NCBI RefSeq assembly: GCF_958405895.1
Contig: NZ_CATZAR010000003.1
Source of the DNA: Ralstonia thomasii
Lineage (GTDB): Bacteria > Pseudomonadota > Gammaproteobacteria > Burkholderiales > Burkholderiaceae
Reading direction: 5' to 3' (one strand)
Length of the DNA: 64,000 nucleotides
Shown: piece by piece, positions 27,498 to 35,947 of the stretch
Position numbering within the stretch: the stretch's first letter is position 1
How the letters are laid out: every line of letters begins with the position of its first letter
The notes under the pieces: model-generated
The model's database searches: none
Told to the model about the DNA's origin: nothing
Seen by the model: only the letters and a program-made list of their open reading frames with translations
Translations under genes and position numbers: made by a program

Positions 27498-28937
27498 ATG
27501 ACCCGCGCTACCAAGATCGTCGCAACGCTCGGCCCCGCGTCCAGCACGCAGGAAGTCCTGACCCGCATGATCGCCGCGGGGGTCGACGTGGTGCGGCTGA
27601 ACTTCTCGCACGGCGCGGCGCAGGATCACATCGATCGTGCAAAGCTCGTGCGCGAAGTGGCGCGCTCGGTGGGCCGCGAGGTGGCCATCATGGCCGACCT
27701 GCAGGGTCCGAAGATCCGCGTTGGCAAGTTCGAGAACGGCAAGATCACGCTTGAGCCGGGCGATCGCTTCACGCTCGACGCCCGCTGCGAGCTGGGCAAC
27801 CAGGAGCGCGTCGGCCTCGACTACAAGGAACTGCCGCGCGACGTTGGCCCGGGCGATCTGCTGCTGCTCAACGATGGGCTGATCGTGCTGCAAGTCGAGC
27901 GCGTGGTGGGTGAAGAGATCGAGACCATCGTCAAGATCGGCGGCGATCTGTCCAACAACAAGGGCATCAACCGCCAGGGCGGCGGCTTGTCGGCGCCGGC
28001 GCTGACCGCCAAGGACATGGAAGACATCAAGACCGCGATGGCGCTGGGCGCCGATTACGTCGCGGTCAGCTTCCCCAAGAACGCGACCGACATGGAAATG
28101 GCGCGCCAGTTGGCCGCCGTGGCCGGCGCACCGCACAGCCACAAGACCCGCATGATCGCCAAGATCGAGCGCGCCGAGGCCATCCGCCCGGGCGTGCTCG
28201 AAGAGATCCTGGCGGCGTCCGACGGCATCATGGTCGCGCGTGGCGACCTGGCGGTGGAAGTCGGCAACGCAGCCGTGCCGGCGCTGCAGAAGCGCATGAT
28301 CAAGCTGGCCCGCGAAAACAATAAGCTGGCCATCACCGCCACGCAGATGATGGAATCGATGATCGTCAATCCGGTGCCGACGCGCGCCGAGGTGTCGGAC
28401 GTTGCCAACGCCGTGCTCGACGGTACCGATGCCGTGATGCTGTCGGCGGAAACCGCCGCCGGCCGCTACCCGGTCGAGACCATCGAAGCCATGGCCGCCA
28501 TCTGCGTGGAAGCCGAGAAGTCGCAAACCGTGCATCTCGATGCAGATTTCCTCGACCAGACCTTCAGCCGCATCGACCAGTCGATTGCCATGGGCGCGCT
28601 GTTCACGGCGCACCACCTGCAGGTCAAGGCGATTGCCGCGCTCACCGATTCCGGCGCTACGGCGCTCTGGATGAGCCGCCACGGCATCAACATCCCCATT
28701 TATGCGATGACGCCCAACGTGGCGTCGCAGCGCAAGATGGCCCTGTACCGCAACGTGCAGTCGCTGCCGCTGGCCAACAGCGCCGACCGCGACGAAGCCC
28801 TGCACCAAGCCGAAGAACTGCTGGTCGCGCGCGGCGTCGTGCAGCGTGGCGACTTCATCGTCCTGACCGTCGGCGAGCCAATGGGCCAGGCCGGCGGCAC
28901 CAACACGCTCAAGATTGTTCGCGTCGGCATGCACTGA
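27498..28937 (+). CDS. pyk: Pyruvate kinase
   Basis: A 479-residue pyruvate kinase. It starts MTRATKIVATLGPASS, has the active-site region with MIAKIERAEAI (catalytic Lys) and the metal/substrate segment, and ITATQMMESMI, the family signature. It converts phosphoenolpyruvate and ADP to pyruvate and ATP. It lies between pgk and fba in a lower-glycolysis gene group and is probably co-transcribed with pgk. Confidence 0.96.
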   Translation: MTRATKIVATLGPASSTQEVLTRMIAAGVDVVRLNFSHGAAQDHIDRAKLVREVARSVGREVAIMADLQGPKIRVGKFENGKITLEPGDRFTLDARCELGNQERVGLDYKELPRDVGPGDLLLLNDGLIVLQVERVVGEEIETIVKIGGDLSNNKGINRQGGGLSAPALTAKDMEDIKTAMALGADYVAVSFPKNATDMEMARQLAAVAGAPHSHKTRMIAKIERAEAIRPGVLEEILAASDGIMVARGDLAVEVGNAAVPALQKRMIKLARENNKLAITATQMMESMIVNPVPTRAEVSDVANAVLDGTDAVMLSAETAAGRYPVETIEAMAAICVEAEKSQTVHLDADFLDQTFSRIDQSIAMGALFTAHHLQVKAIAALTDSGATALWMSRHGINIPIYAMTPNVASQRKMALYRNVQSLPLANSADRDEALHQAEELLVARGVVQRGDFIVLTVGEPMGQAGGTNTLKIVRVGMH

Positions 28938-29024
28938 CGCCCACGACGGAACGCCGTTTGCTATGTCTACCAGACGTCCACGCGTTCCTGAGACCGAATA
29001 CAGATCGATCCATAGGAGAAAACC

Positions 29025-30089
29025 ATGCCACTCGTCTCGATGCGCCAACTGCTGGACCACGCCGCTGAAAACGGCTACGGCCTGCCGGCATTTAACGTGA
29101 ACAACCTGGAGCAAGTCCAGGCTGTGATGGAAGCTGCCAAGGAAGCCGGCGCACCGGTCATCCTGCAGGCCAGCGCAGGCGCCCGCAAATACGCCGGCGA
29201 ATCGTTCATCAAGCACCTGATCCAGGCTGCTGTCGAGGCTTATCCGGAGATCCCGCTGGTCATGCACCAGGATCACGGCCAAAGCCCCGCGATCTGCCAG
29301 GGCGCCATCGACCTGGGCTTCGGCTCGGTCATGATGGACGGCTCGTTGCGCGAAGATGGTAAGACGCCGGCTGATTTCGACTACAACGTCGACGTCACCC
29401 GCCGCGTGGTCGAGATGGCGCACAAGGTTGGTGTGACCGTTGAAGGCGAACTCGGCTGCCTGGGCTCGCTGGAGACCGGTATGGCCGGCGAGGAAGATGG
29501 CCACGGCGCGGAAGGCAAGCTCGACCACTCATCCCTGCTGACCGACCCGGAAGAGGCTGCCCAGTTCGTCAAGGCTACCCAACTGGACGCCCTGGCCATC
29601 GCCATCGGCACCAGCCACGGCGCCTACAAGTTCACGCGCAAGCCCACGGGCGACATCCTGGCGATCAGCCGCGTGAAGGAAATCCATGCACGCATCCCGA
29701 ACACCCACTTGGTGATGCATGGCTCGTCGAGCGTGCCGCAAGAACTGCTGGCCATCATCAACCAGTACGGCGGCAAGATGAAGGAAACCTACGGCGTACC
29801 CGTCGAGGAAATCCAGGAAGCCATCAAGTACGGCGTGCGCAAGATCAACATCGATACCGACATCCGGCTGGCCATGACGGGCGCGGTGCGCAAGTTCCTG
29901 GCTGAAAACCCGGACAAGTTCGACGCCCGCGAATGGCTTAAGCCGGCGCGCGAAGCCGCCAAGCAAATCTGCAAGGCGCGCTATATCCAGTTCGGCTGCG
30001 AAGGTCAGGCGGGCAAGATCAAGCCGATCGGCCTGTCAGTGATGGCGCAGAAGTACCAAAGCGGCGATCTGGCGCAAGTGGTGCAATAA
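29025..30089 (+). CDS. fba: Fructose-bisphosphate aldolase, class II (Calvin-cycle subtype)
   Basis: A 354-residue zinc-dependent aldolase. Zinc and catalytic motifs are MHQDHGQSPAIC (His and Asp), EGELGCLGSLETG, GTSHGAYK and MHGSSSVPQELL. It cleaves or forms fructose-1,6-bisphosphate. The sequence type is the FBA class II CbbA-like subtype common in beta-proteobacteria. TAGGAGA precedes the ATG. A strong terminator follows. Confidence 0.95.
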   Translation: MPLVSMRQLLDHAAENGYGLPAFNVNNLEQVQAVMEAAKEAGAPVILQASAGARKYAGESFIKHLIQAAVEAYPEIPLVMHQDHGQSPAICQGAIDLGFGSVMMDGSLREDGKTPADFDYNVDVTRRVVEMAHKVGVTVEGELGCLGSLETGMAGEEDGHGAEGKLDHSSLLTDPEEAAQFVKATQLDALAIAIGTSHGAYKFTRKPTGDILAISRVKEIHARIPNTHLVMHGSSSVPQELLAIINQYGGKMKETYGVPVEEIQEAIKYGVRKINIDTDIRLAMTGAVRKFLAENPDKFDAREWLKPAREAAKQICKARYIQFGCEGQAGKIKPIGLSVMAQKYQSGDLAQVVQ

Positions 30090-30110
30090 GCATTTTGCGT
30101 CACATCTAGC

Positions 30111-30138
30111 AAACGGCTGGCACTGCGCCAGCCGTTTT
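30111..30138 (+). terminator. Intrinsic terminator after fba
   Basis: A perfect 11-bp stem AAACGGCTGGC/GCCAGCCGTTT with loop ACTGC is followed by a single further T, so the U tract is short. Confidence 0.85.
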
Positions 30139-30145
30139 GCATTGC

Positions 30146-30184
30146 ATGGGCCATCTTATGGGCCACCCATGGGCCACGTATAAT
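30146..30184 (+). promoter_or_regulatory. purC promoter with three phased direct repeats
   Basis: A consensus -10 hexamer TATAAT is at 30179-30184, 41 bases before the purC start. Directly upstream, ATGGGCCA occurs three times (30146, 30158, 30169), spaced 12 and 11 bases, about one helical turn. The repeats cover the -35 region, where no consensus hexamer is present. This looks like an activator or repressor array. Confidence 0.65.
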
Positions 30185-30225
30185 GCTGGCCTTCCACGTT
30201 TTCTTATCTCCTCCCGGGTTCCGCC

Positions 30226-31149
30226 GTGTCCGCCACCCCTGCATCCTCCGCCCTTTACGAATCGTCGATCACCAGCCTGCCGTTGCTCGGCCGTGGCAAG
30301 GTGCGCGAGAACTACGCTGTCGGCGACGACAAGCTGCTGATGGTCACCACCGACCGCCTCTCGGCGTTTGACGTGATTCTTGGCCAGCCGATTCCGGACA
30401 AGGGCCGTGTGCTCGCGCAGATGTCGGATTTCTGGTTCAACAAGCTGCGCCACATCGTGCCGACGCACGAGACGGGCATCGCCCCGGAAACCGTGGTGGC
30501 CCCGGACGAAGTCGACCAGGTGCGCGGCCGCGCCATTGTGGTCAAGCGTCTGAAGCCGATCCTGGTGGAAGCCGTGGTGCGCGGTTACCTGGCCGGCAGC
30601 GGCTGGAAGGATTACCAGGCCACCGGCGCCGTGTGCGGTGTGCATCTGGCCCCCGGCCTGCAGAACGCGCAGAAGCTGCCCGAGCCGATCTTCACCCCCG
30701 CCGCCAAGGCCGAGATGGGCGAGCACGACGAGAACATCTCGTTCGATGAAGTCGAGCGCCGCATCGGCCCGGACCTCGCCGCGCAGATCCGCGACGTGAG
30801 CATCCGCCTGTACAAGGAAGCCTCGGACTTTGCCGCCACGCGCGGCATCATCATTGCCGACACCAAGTTCGAATTCGGTCTGGATGAAAACGGCACGCTC
30901 ACGCTGATGGATGAAGCGCTCACCGCAGATTCGTCGCGCTTCTGGCCCGCCGATTCGTACCGGGTCGGCACCAACCCGCCGTCGTTCGACAAGCAGTTCG
31001 TGCGCGACTGGCTCGAAGCCGTGCGCATCGATGGCAAGCCGTGGCCGAAGACCGCGCCGGCGCCGCAACTGCCTGCCGACGTGATCGAAAAGACCGCTGA
31101 CAAATACCGCGAGGCGCTGACCCGCCTGACCGGCGAGTCCCTGCGATAA
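30226..31149 (+). CDS. purC: Phosphoribosylaminoimidazole-succinocarboxamide synthase
   Basis: A 307-residue SAICAR synthase, the longer form seen in beta-proteobacteria and fungi rather than the 237-residue E. coli type. Motifs are LLGRGKVRENYAVGDDKLLMVTTDRLSAFD (nucleotide-binding start, read as GRGKVRENY and TTDRLSAFD) and the later TKFEFGLDENG and DEALTADSSRFWPADSY. It catalyses step 7 of purine synthesis. It uses a GTG start. It is first in a purC-purE-purK operon. Confidence 0.96.
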   Translation: MSATPASSALYESSITSLPLLGRGKVRENYAVGDDKLLMVTTDRLSAFDVILGQPIPDKGRVLAQMSDFWFNKLRHIVPTHETGIAPETVVAPDEVDQVRGRAIVVKRLKPILVEAVVRGYLAGSGWKDYQATGAVCGVHLAPGLQNAQKLPEPIFTPAAKAEMGEHDENISFDEVERRIGPDLAAQIRDVSIRLYKEASDFAATRGIIIADTKFEFGLDENGTLTLMDEALTADSSRFWPADSYRVGTNPPSFDKQFVRDWLEAVRIDGKPWPKTAPAPQLPADVIEKTADKYREALTRLTGESLR

Positions 31150-31158
31150 ACCGGAGCG

Positions 31159-31674
31159 ATGACAATGACCGCACAGCAATCTGCTCCGCTCGTTGGCGTG
31201 GTGATGGGCTCCAGCTCCGACTGGGAAGTGATGCGCCACGCCGTCGATATGCTCACGCAGTTTGGCATTCCCTTCGAGGCGCAGGTTGTCTCGGCGCACC
31301 GCATGCCGGACGACATGTTTCGGTACGCCGAAGCCGCACGCAGCCGTGGTTTGCGCGCCATCATCGCCGGCGCGGGCGGGGCGGCGCATCTGCCGGGCAT
31401 GATCGCCGCCAAGACGATCGTGCCGGTGTTCGGCGTGCCGGTGCCGTCCAGGTACCTGCGCGGCGAAGACTCGCTGCTCTCCATCGTGCAGATGCCCAAG
31501 GGCATTCCGGTGTCGACGTTCGCCATTGGCGAAGCCGGTGCCGCCAACGCAGCGCTGGCCGCCATCGCCACCATCGCCACCACTGATTCGGCGCTCGCCG
31601 ACAAGCTCGAAGCCTTCCGCGCCCAGCAGACCGAAGTCGCACGCGGCATGACGCTCCCTGTGCACGGCGCCTAA
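31159..31674 (+). CDS. purE: 5-(carboxyamino)imidazole ribonucleotide mutase, PurE class I
   Basis: A 171-residue PurE. The signature GVVMGSSSDWEVM is at the start, with SAHRMPDDMFRYAE and AGAGGAAHLPGMIAAKT in the middle, all part of the active site. It isomerises N5-CAIR to CAIR and depends on PurK, encoded next. It starts 9 bases after purC; ATG at 31159 or 31165 may be used. Confidence 0.96.
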   Translation: MTMTAQQSAPLVGVVMGSSSDWEVMRHAVDMLTQFGIPFEAQVVSAHRMPDDMFRYAEAARSRGLRAIIAGAGGAAHLPGMIAAKTIVPVFGVPVPSRYLRGEDSLLSIVQMPKGIPVSTFAIGEAGAANAALAAIATIATTDSALADKLEAFRAQQTEVARGMTLPVHGA

Positions 31675-31693
31675 GTAACCTACGACCCGATTC

Positions 31694-32929
31694 ATGGCCG
31701 ACGACCTGAACCCGCGCCTGGCGCAAGCCCACACCGCGGAATCCCGCGCGCTGAACGTTCCCAACGCGATCCTGCCCGATGCCTGGCTTGGCATGCTCGG
31801 CGGCGGCCAGCTCGGCCGCATGTTCACGCACGCCGCGCAGGCCATGGGCTACAAGGTCTGTGTGCTTGATCCGGACCCGAACAGCCCCGCCGGCACCATC
31901 GCCGAGCGTCACCTGTGCGCGGGCTACACCGATGAAGCCGCGCTGGCCGAGATGGCCGCGCTGTGCCCGGCCGTCACGACCGAGTTCGAGAACGTGCCGG
32001 CGCAGGCGCTCGATCGTCTGGAGCAACTCGGCGCGTTCGTGGCGCCGCGTGCCAATTGTGTGTCGATCGCGCAGAACCGCATCGCCGAGAAGAAATTCTT
32101 CGCGCTGTGCGCCGCACGCACGGGCATCCACCCCGCACCGAGCTGGGTGATCGAGCATGAAGCCGATATCGAACAACTGCCCGCCGACCTGCTGCCCGGC
32201 ATCCTGAAGATTGCCCGCATGGGGTACGACGGCAAGGGCCAGGCGCGTGTCTCGACGGTTGAAGAACTGCGCGCCGCCTGGGGCGCCATGCAGCACGTGC
32301 CGTGCGTGCTCGAGAAGATGCTGCCGCTGGCTTACGAAGTGTCTGTATTGGCCGCGCGCGGTGCCGATGGCAGCACGGCCACCTGGCCGCTGGCCGAGAA
32401 CGTGCACCGTGACGGCATCCTGTTCTCAACGATCATGCCGTCGCGCAGCGTGTCGGACGACATTGCCACGCGCACACGCGCCGCTGCCGCGATGATCGCC
32501 GAAGAGATGGGCTACGTCGGCGTGCTGTGCATCGAGTTCTTCGTGCTGCAGGACGGCTCGCTGGTCGCCAATGAAATGGCGCCGCGTCCGCACAACTCCG
32601 GTCATATCACCATGGATGTGTGCGAGACGAGCCAGTTCGAGCAACAGGTGCGCGCCATGGCCCGCCTGCCGCTAGGCAGCACGCGGCAGCACTCGCCGGG
32701 GCGCATGCTGAATGTGCTGGGCGACGTGTGGTTTGAATACGGCCTGGAACGTACGCCCGCGTGGCACGAAGTGATGGGCCACAGCGGTGCGAAGGTCCAC
32801 CTGTATGGCAAGGCCGATGCGCGGCCGGGCCGCAAGATGGGCCACGTGAACTGCGTCGGCACCTCGCCAGAAGTGGTGGACGAGGCGTTCCGCCACGCCG
32901 CGCACGTGCTCGGCCTGCAGTCCGACTAA
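31694..32929 (+). CDS. purK: 5-(carboxyamino)imidazole ribonucleotide synthase
   Basis: A 411-residue ATP-grasp enzyme that makes N5-CAIR from AIR, bicarbonate and ATP. It has the N-terminal LGMLGGGQLGRMFTHAAQAMG, the ATP-grasp loop with RMGYDGKGQARV, and EMAPRPHNSGHITMD. It starts 19 bases after purE. The first about 30 residues (Ala/Asn-rich) extend beyond the usual family start, so an internal start is possible. Confidence 0.95.
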   Translation: MADDLNPRLAQAHTAESRALNVPNAILPDAWLGMLGGGQLGRMFTHAAQAMGYKVCVLDPDPNSPAGTIAERHLCAGYTDEAALAEMAALCPAVTTEFENVPAQALDRLEQLGAFVAPRANCVSIAQNRIAEKKFFALCAARTGIHPAPSWVIEHEADIEQLPADLLPGILKIARMGYDGKGQARVSTVEELRAAWGAMQHVPCVLEKMLPLAYEVSVLAARGADGSTATWPLAENVHRDGILFSTIMPSRSVSDDIATRTRAAAAMIAEEMGYVGVLCIEFFVLQDGSLVANEMAPRPHNSGHITMDVCETSQFEQQVRAMARLPLGSTRQHSPGRMLNVLGDVWFEYGLERTPAWHEVMGHSGAKVHLYGKADARPGRKMGHVNCVGTSPEVVDEAFRHAAHVLGLQSD

Positions 32930-32942
32930 AGACGAGCCGCCC

Positions 32943-33956
32943 ATGCCGCATCGGACCACATCGCCCTACACCATGCCTTCCGCTGAGCGCCTCGATGAGG
33001 CCGCGCGCAGGCTGGAGGCAGGCGAGCTGGTCGCCTTTCCGACCGAGACCGTGTACGGCCTCGGCGCCGATGCCGAAAGCCCGTCGGCCATCGCCAAGAT
33101 CTATGCGGCCAAGGGCCGGCCCTCCAATCACCCCGTCATCGTGCACGTGGTGGATGGCGCCGATATTTCCTATTGGGCCGACGATGTGCCCGGCATCGCA
33201 CTGCAACTCATCGAAGCCTTCTGGCCGGGACCGCTTACGCTGATCCTGAAACGTGCGCGGCACATTCCGGCCGCCGTGGCAGGCGGGCAGGACAGCATCG
33301 GGCTGCGTTGCCCGTCGCACCCGGTGGCGCAGGCGTTGCTCTCGCGCTTCAAGCGCGGACGCGGCGGCATTGCGGCGCCGTCGGCCAACAAGTTCGGCCA
33401 GGTCAGTCCGACCACCGCGCAGCACGTGCGGGACGAATTCGGTGATGCCGTCTTCGTGCTCGAAGGTGACGGCGTGGACGTGGGCATCGAATCGACCATC
33501 ATCGATCTCTCGCGGCTGGATCAGGGCATTGGCCCCGTGCTGCTGCGCCCGGGCGCTATCACGCCTGAGGACATCGAGCGCGTGACCGGCGAACTGCCGG
33601 CGGCTCCCGATGCCGCTGCGCCGCGCGCTTCGGGCACGTTAAAGGCGCATTACGCGCCGCGCACGCCGTTGTATCTGCTGTCGGCCGCCGATGTGTCTGC
33701 ACGCCTGGCTGCGCTGCCTGCGGACAAACGCATCGTGTGGCTCGGTGCCCCCGTGGCACTGCGTGATGGCTGCGACCAGCGCGTCGCCCCCGCCACGCCC
33801 GCCGCTTATGCCAACGCGCTCTACGCGCTATTGCGTGAGCTCGATCGCGGCGGTTACGACGCCATCTGGGTGGAAACCCTAGCCGATACGCCCGCCTGGG
33901 CGGCTGTCAACGACCGCCTGCGTCGCGCGGCCGCCGCGTTCGAGACGGACCTCTAA
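32943..33956 (+). CDS. L-threonylcarbamoyladenylate synthase, Sua5/YwlC type
   Basis: A 337-residue protein with an N-terminal YrdC domain (about 10-205; FPTETVYGLGADA and the KGRPSNHP motif, IAAPSANKFGQVSPTTAQHV) and a C-terminal Sua5 domain (about 220-335). It makes threonylcarbamoyl-AMP for t6A37 modification of ANN-decoding tRNAs. It starts 13 bases after purK and is probably the last gene of the purine operon. Confidence 0.93.
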   Translation: MPHRTTSPYTMPSAERLDEAARRLEAGELVAFPTETVYGLGADAESPSAIAKIYAAKGRPSNHPVIVHVVDGADISYWADDVPGIALQLIEAFWPGPLTLILKRARHIPAAVAGGQDSIGLRCPSHPVAQALLSRFKRGRGGIAAPSANKFGQVSPTTAQHVRDEFGDAVFVLEGDGVDVGIESTIIDLSRLDQGIGPVLLRPGAITPEDIERVTGELPAAPDAAAPRASGTLKAHYAPRTPLYLLSAADVSARLAALPADKRIVWLGAPVALRDGCDQRVAPATPAAYANALYALLRELDRGGYDAIWVETLADTPAWAAVNDRLRRAAAAFETDL

Positions 33957-34101
33957 TTCTTACGGGCCGCGCGTTCGCCGTGTGCCCGGCAACCTCGCTA
34001 CACTTGGGCGTTGTGTCGTTCCGCGTGCTTCAAACACGCACGGCGAGGTTACGCACCGCGGCACCACAGACCATAAAAATTCCACACGGGAGACAGACAT
34101 C

Positions 34102-35145
34102 ATGAAGTTCCGTCAATGGATGGGCGTCGTCGCATCGGCGACCCTGGCCTTGAGCCTGGCCGCTTGCGGCGGCGAAAGCGATCAGAGCGGCAATCCCAAC
34201 GTCGCCAAAGTGCAGCGCATGGTGGTGTTCGGCGACAGCCTGAGCGATGCCGGCACCTATACGCCGGCAGCGGCTGCCGTGGGCGGCGGCAAGTTCACCA
34301 CCAACCCTGGCCCGGTCTGGGCGGAAACGGTGGCGGCGCAACTCGGTGTGGCTCTTACGCCGGCCGTGATGGGTTATGCCAACTCGGTGCAGAACTGCCC
34401 GAAACCTGGTTGCTTCGACTACGCGCAAGGCGGTTCGCGCGTGACCGACCCGAACGGTATCGGCCACAACGGTGGCGCCGGGGCGCTCACGTATCCGGTC
34501 AAGCAGCAACTCGCCAACTTCTACGCGGCCAGCAACAACACGTTCAACGGCAACAACGACGTGGTGTTCGTCTTTGGCGGCAACAACGACATCTTCTATT
34601 GGGCCGCCGCCGTGGCGACCCCCAATTCGGGTGTGACGCCTGCCATCGCCACCGCTCAAGTTCAGCAGGCGGCGACTGATCTGGTCGGTTACGTCAAGGA
34701 CATGGTCAGCAAGAACGCAACGCAGCTTTACGTGTTCAACCTGCCCGACAGCAGCCTGACGCCGCAAGGCGTGGCGGGCGGTGCGGCAGGTCAGGCGCTG
34801 CTGCATGCGCTGGTGGGCACGTTCAACACCACGCTGCAGGCTGGGCTTGCCGGTACCGGTGCCCGCGTGATCGACTTCAATTCGCAATTGACGGCCGTGA
34901 TTCAGAACGGTGCGATGTTCGGTTTCAGCAATACCAGCGTGCCGGCTTGCGATGCGACCAAGATCAACGCACTCGTGCCGGGTGCTGGCGGCAGCTCGCT
35001 GTTCTGCTCCGCCAACACGTTGGTGACTGCAGGTGCAGACACGGCGTACCTGTTCGCCGACGGCGTGCACCCCACCACAGGTGGCCATCGCCTGATCTCC
35101 AGCAACGTGCTGCAACGCCTGCTGGCCGACGGTGTAACGCACTGA
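34102..35145 (+). CDS. SGNH/GDSL hydrolase lipoprotein
   Basis: A 347-residue secreted lipase/esterase-like protein. A signal peptide ends in the lipobox LSLAAC, with C22 the likely lipidated residue. The nucleophile is S46 in FGDSLSDAG; GGNNDIF and the C-terminal FADGVHPTTGGH supply the oxyanion and Asp/His parts of the site. It resembles outer-membrane or secreted esterases; the substrate is unknown. The ATG at 34102 has GGGAGA upstream. A terminator follows at 35167. Confidence 0.88.
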   Translation: MKFRQWMGVVASATLALSLAACGGESDQSGNPNVAKVQRMVVFGDSLSDAGTYTPAAAAVGGGKFTTNPGPVWAETVAAQLGVALTPAVMGYANSVQNCPKPGCFDYAQGGSRVTDPNGIGHNGGAGALTYPVKQQLANFYAASNNTFNGNNDVVFVFGGNNDIFYWAAAVATPNSGVTPAIATAQVQQAATDLVGYVKDMVSKNATQLYVFNLPDSSLTPQGVAGGAAGQALLHALVGTFNTTLQAGLAGTGARVIDFNSQLTAVIQNGAMFGFSNTSVPACDATKINALVPGAGGSSLFCSANTLVTAGADTAYLFADGVHPTTGGHRLISSNVLQRLLADGVTH

Positions 35146-35166
35146 CCAAGCACCACTGAGCAAAAT

Positions 35167-35196
35167 AACGCCCGCGCGAAGCGGGCGTTCTTGTTT
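35167..35196 (+). terminator. Intrinsic terminator after the GDSL gene
   Basis: A perfect 9-bp stem AACGCCCGC/GCGGGCGTT with loop GCGAA is followed by CTTGTTT. Confidence 0.85.
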
Positions 35197-35296
35197 GCGG
35201 CGATGGTTTCTATTTGGCGTCGGCCGCTGGCAAGGTCACGCCAAGTGCGCTGGCGTGGCCTTGACCACATCGCTCTGCGGCACGATGGCGAGGCGC

Positions 35297-35323
35297 AAAA
35301 AAAAACCGCGCCAAGCGGCGCGG
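35297..35323 (-). terminator. Intrinsic terminator of the dacB-mobB operon
   Basis: On the minus strand a 7-bp stem CCGCGCC/GGCGCGG with a 4-base loop is followed directly by nine T. It lies 97 bases after the mobB stop. The space between it and the GDSL terminator holds no gene. Confidence 0.87.
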
Positions 35324-35419
35324 CCGATAGACGGGACAGCATGTTGTTGGGAGGGGGCTGGCGAAAAACTGGATCACCCCATCATAGCCAATCCGCCTTG
35401 CCCACATGTTAAGAGTGCT

Positions 35420-35947
35420 TCATATGGCCGACTTGGCCAGTTGCTGTACGGCAAACCGGTACACCGCATCGACGTCGTTCAGATCCAGCACGGCCACGCC
35501 TTCGGGTGGTTGCACGGCGGCAGGCGAATCGGTGGCCACCGCCACTACGCCGCCGATCTCCGGCCAAAGCGGCTGGCGGCCGAGCGAAGGGCGGAAGACT
35601 TCAATCTTCGGAAACGTGCTGCGCTTGTAGCCTTCAACGATAACGAGGTCGGTGGCGGGCGAGAGCAGCGCCAGCACGTCGTCGAGTTCGGGCTCCAGCG
35701 CGTTGGCGTATTCGCGCATCAGCACAAGTCGTTCACCGCCTACGAGCACGACTTCGGCACTGCCGGCTTCGCGCATGCGGTGCGAATCCTTGCCGGGCGA
35801 ATCGAGATCAAAGCCGTGATGCGTGTGCTTGATGGCCGCCACGCGGCGCCCGTCGTGCACGAAACGGGCGATGAGTTGCTCGACGAGCGTAGTCTTGCCG
35901 CTGCCCGACGTGCCGGTGATGCCCAGCAGTGACTTGCGTGAACTCAT
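35420..35947 (-). CDS. mobB: Molybdopterin-guanine dinucleotide synthesis protein MobB
   Basis: A 175-residue P-loop GTPase with Walker A GTSGSGKT at 12-19 and KHTHHGFDLDSPGKDS, typical of MobB. It assists MobA in attaching GMP to molybdopterin. The true ATG at 35947 overlaps the dacB stop in ATGA (35944-35947). In many relatives moeA follows, but here a terminator does. Confidence 0.94.
   Translation of the reverse strand: MSSRKSLLGITGTSGSGKTTLVEQLIARFVHDGRRVAAIKHTHHGFDLDSPGKDSHRMREAGSAEVVLVGGERLVLMREYANALEPELDDVLALLSPATDLVIVEGYKRSTFPKIEVFRPSLGRQPLWPEIGGVVAVATDSPAAVQPPEGVAVLDLNDVDAVYRFAVQQLAKSAI

Noticed and set aside
35210..35407. Short minus-strand frame between the GDSL gene and mobB, possible remnant of moeA
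   Set aside because: It overlaps the mobB operon terminator and shows no molybdenum-cofactor motifs.
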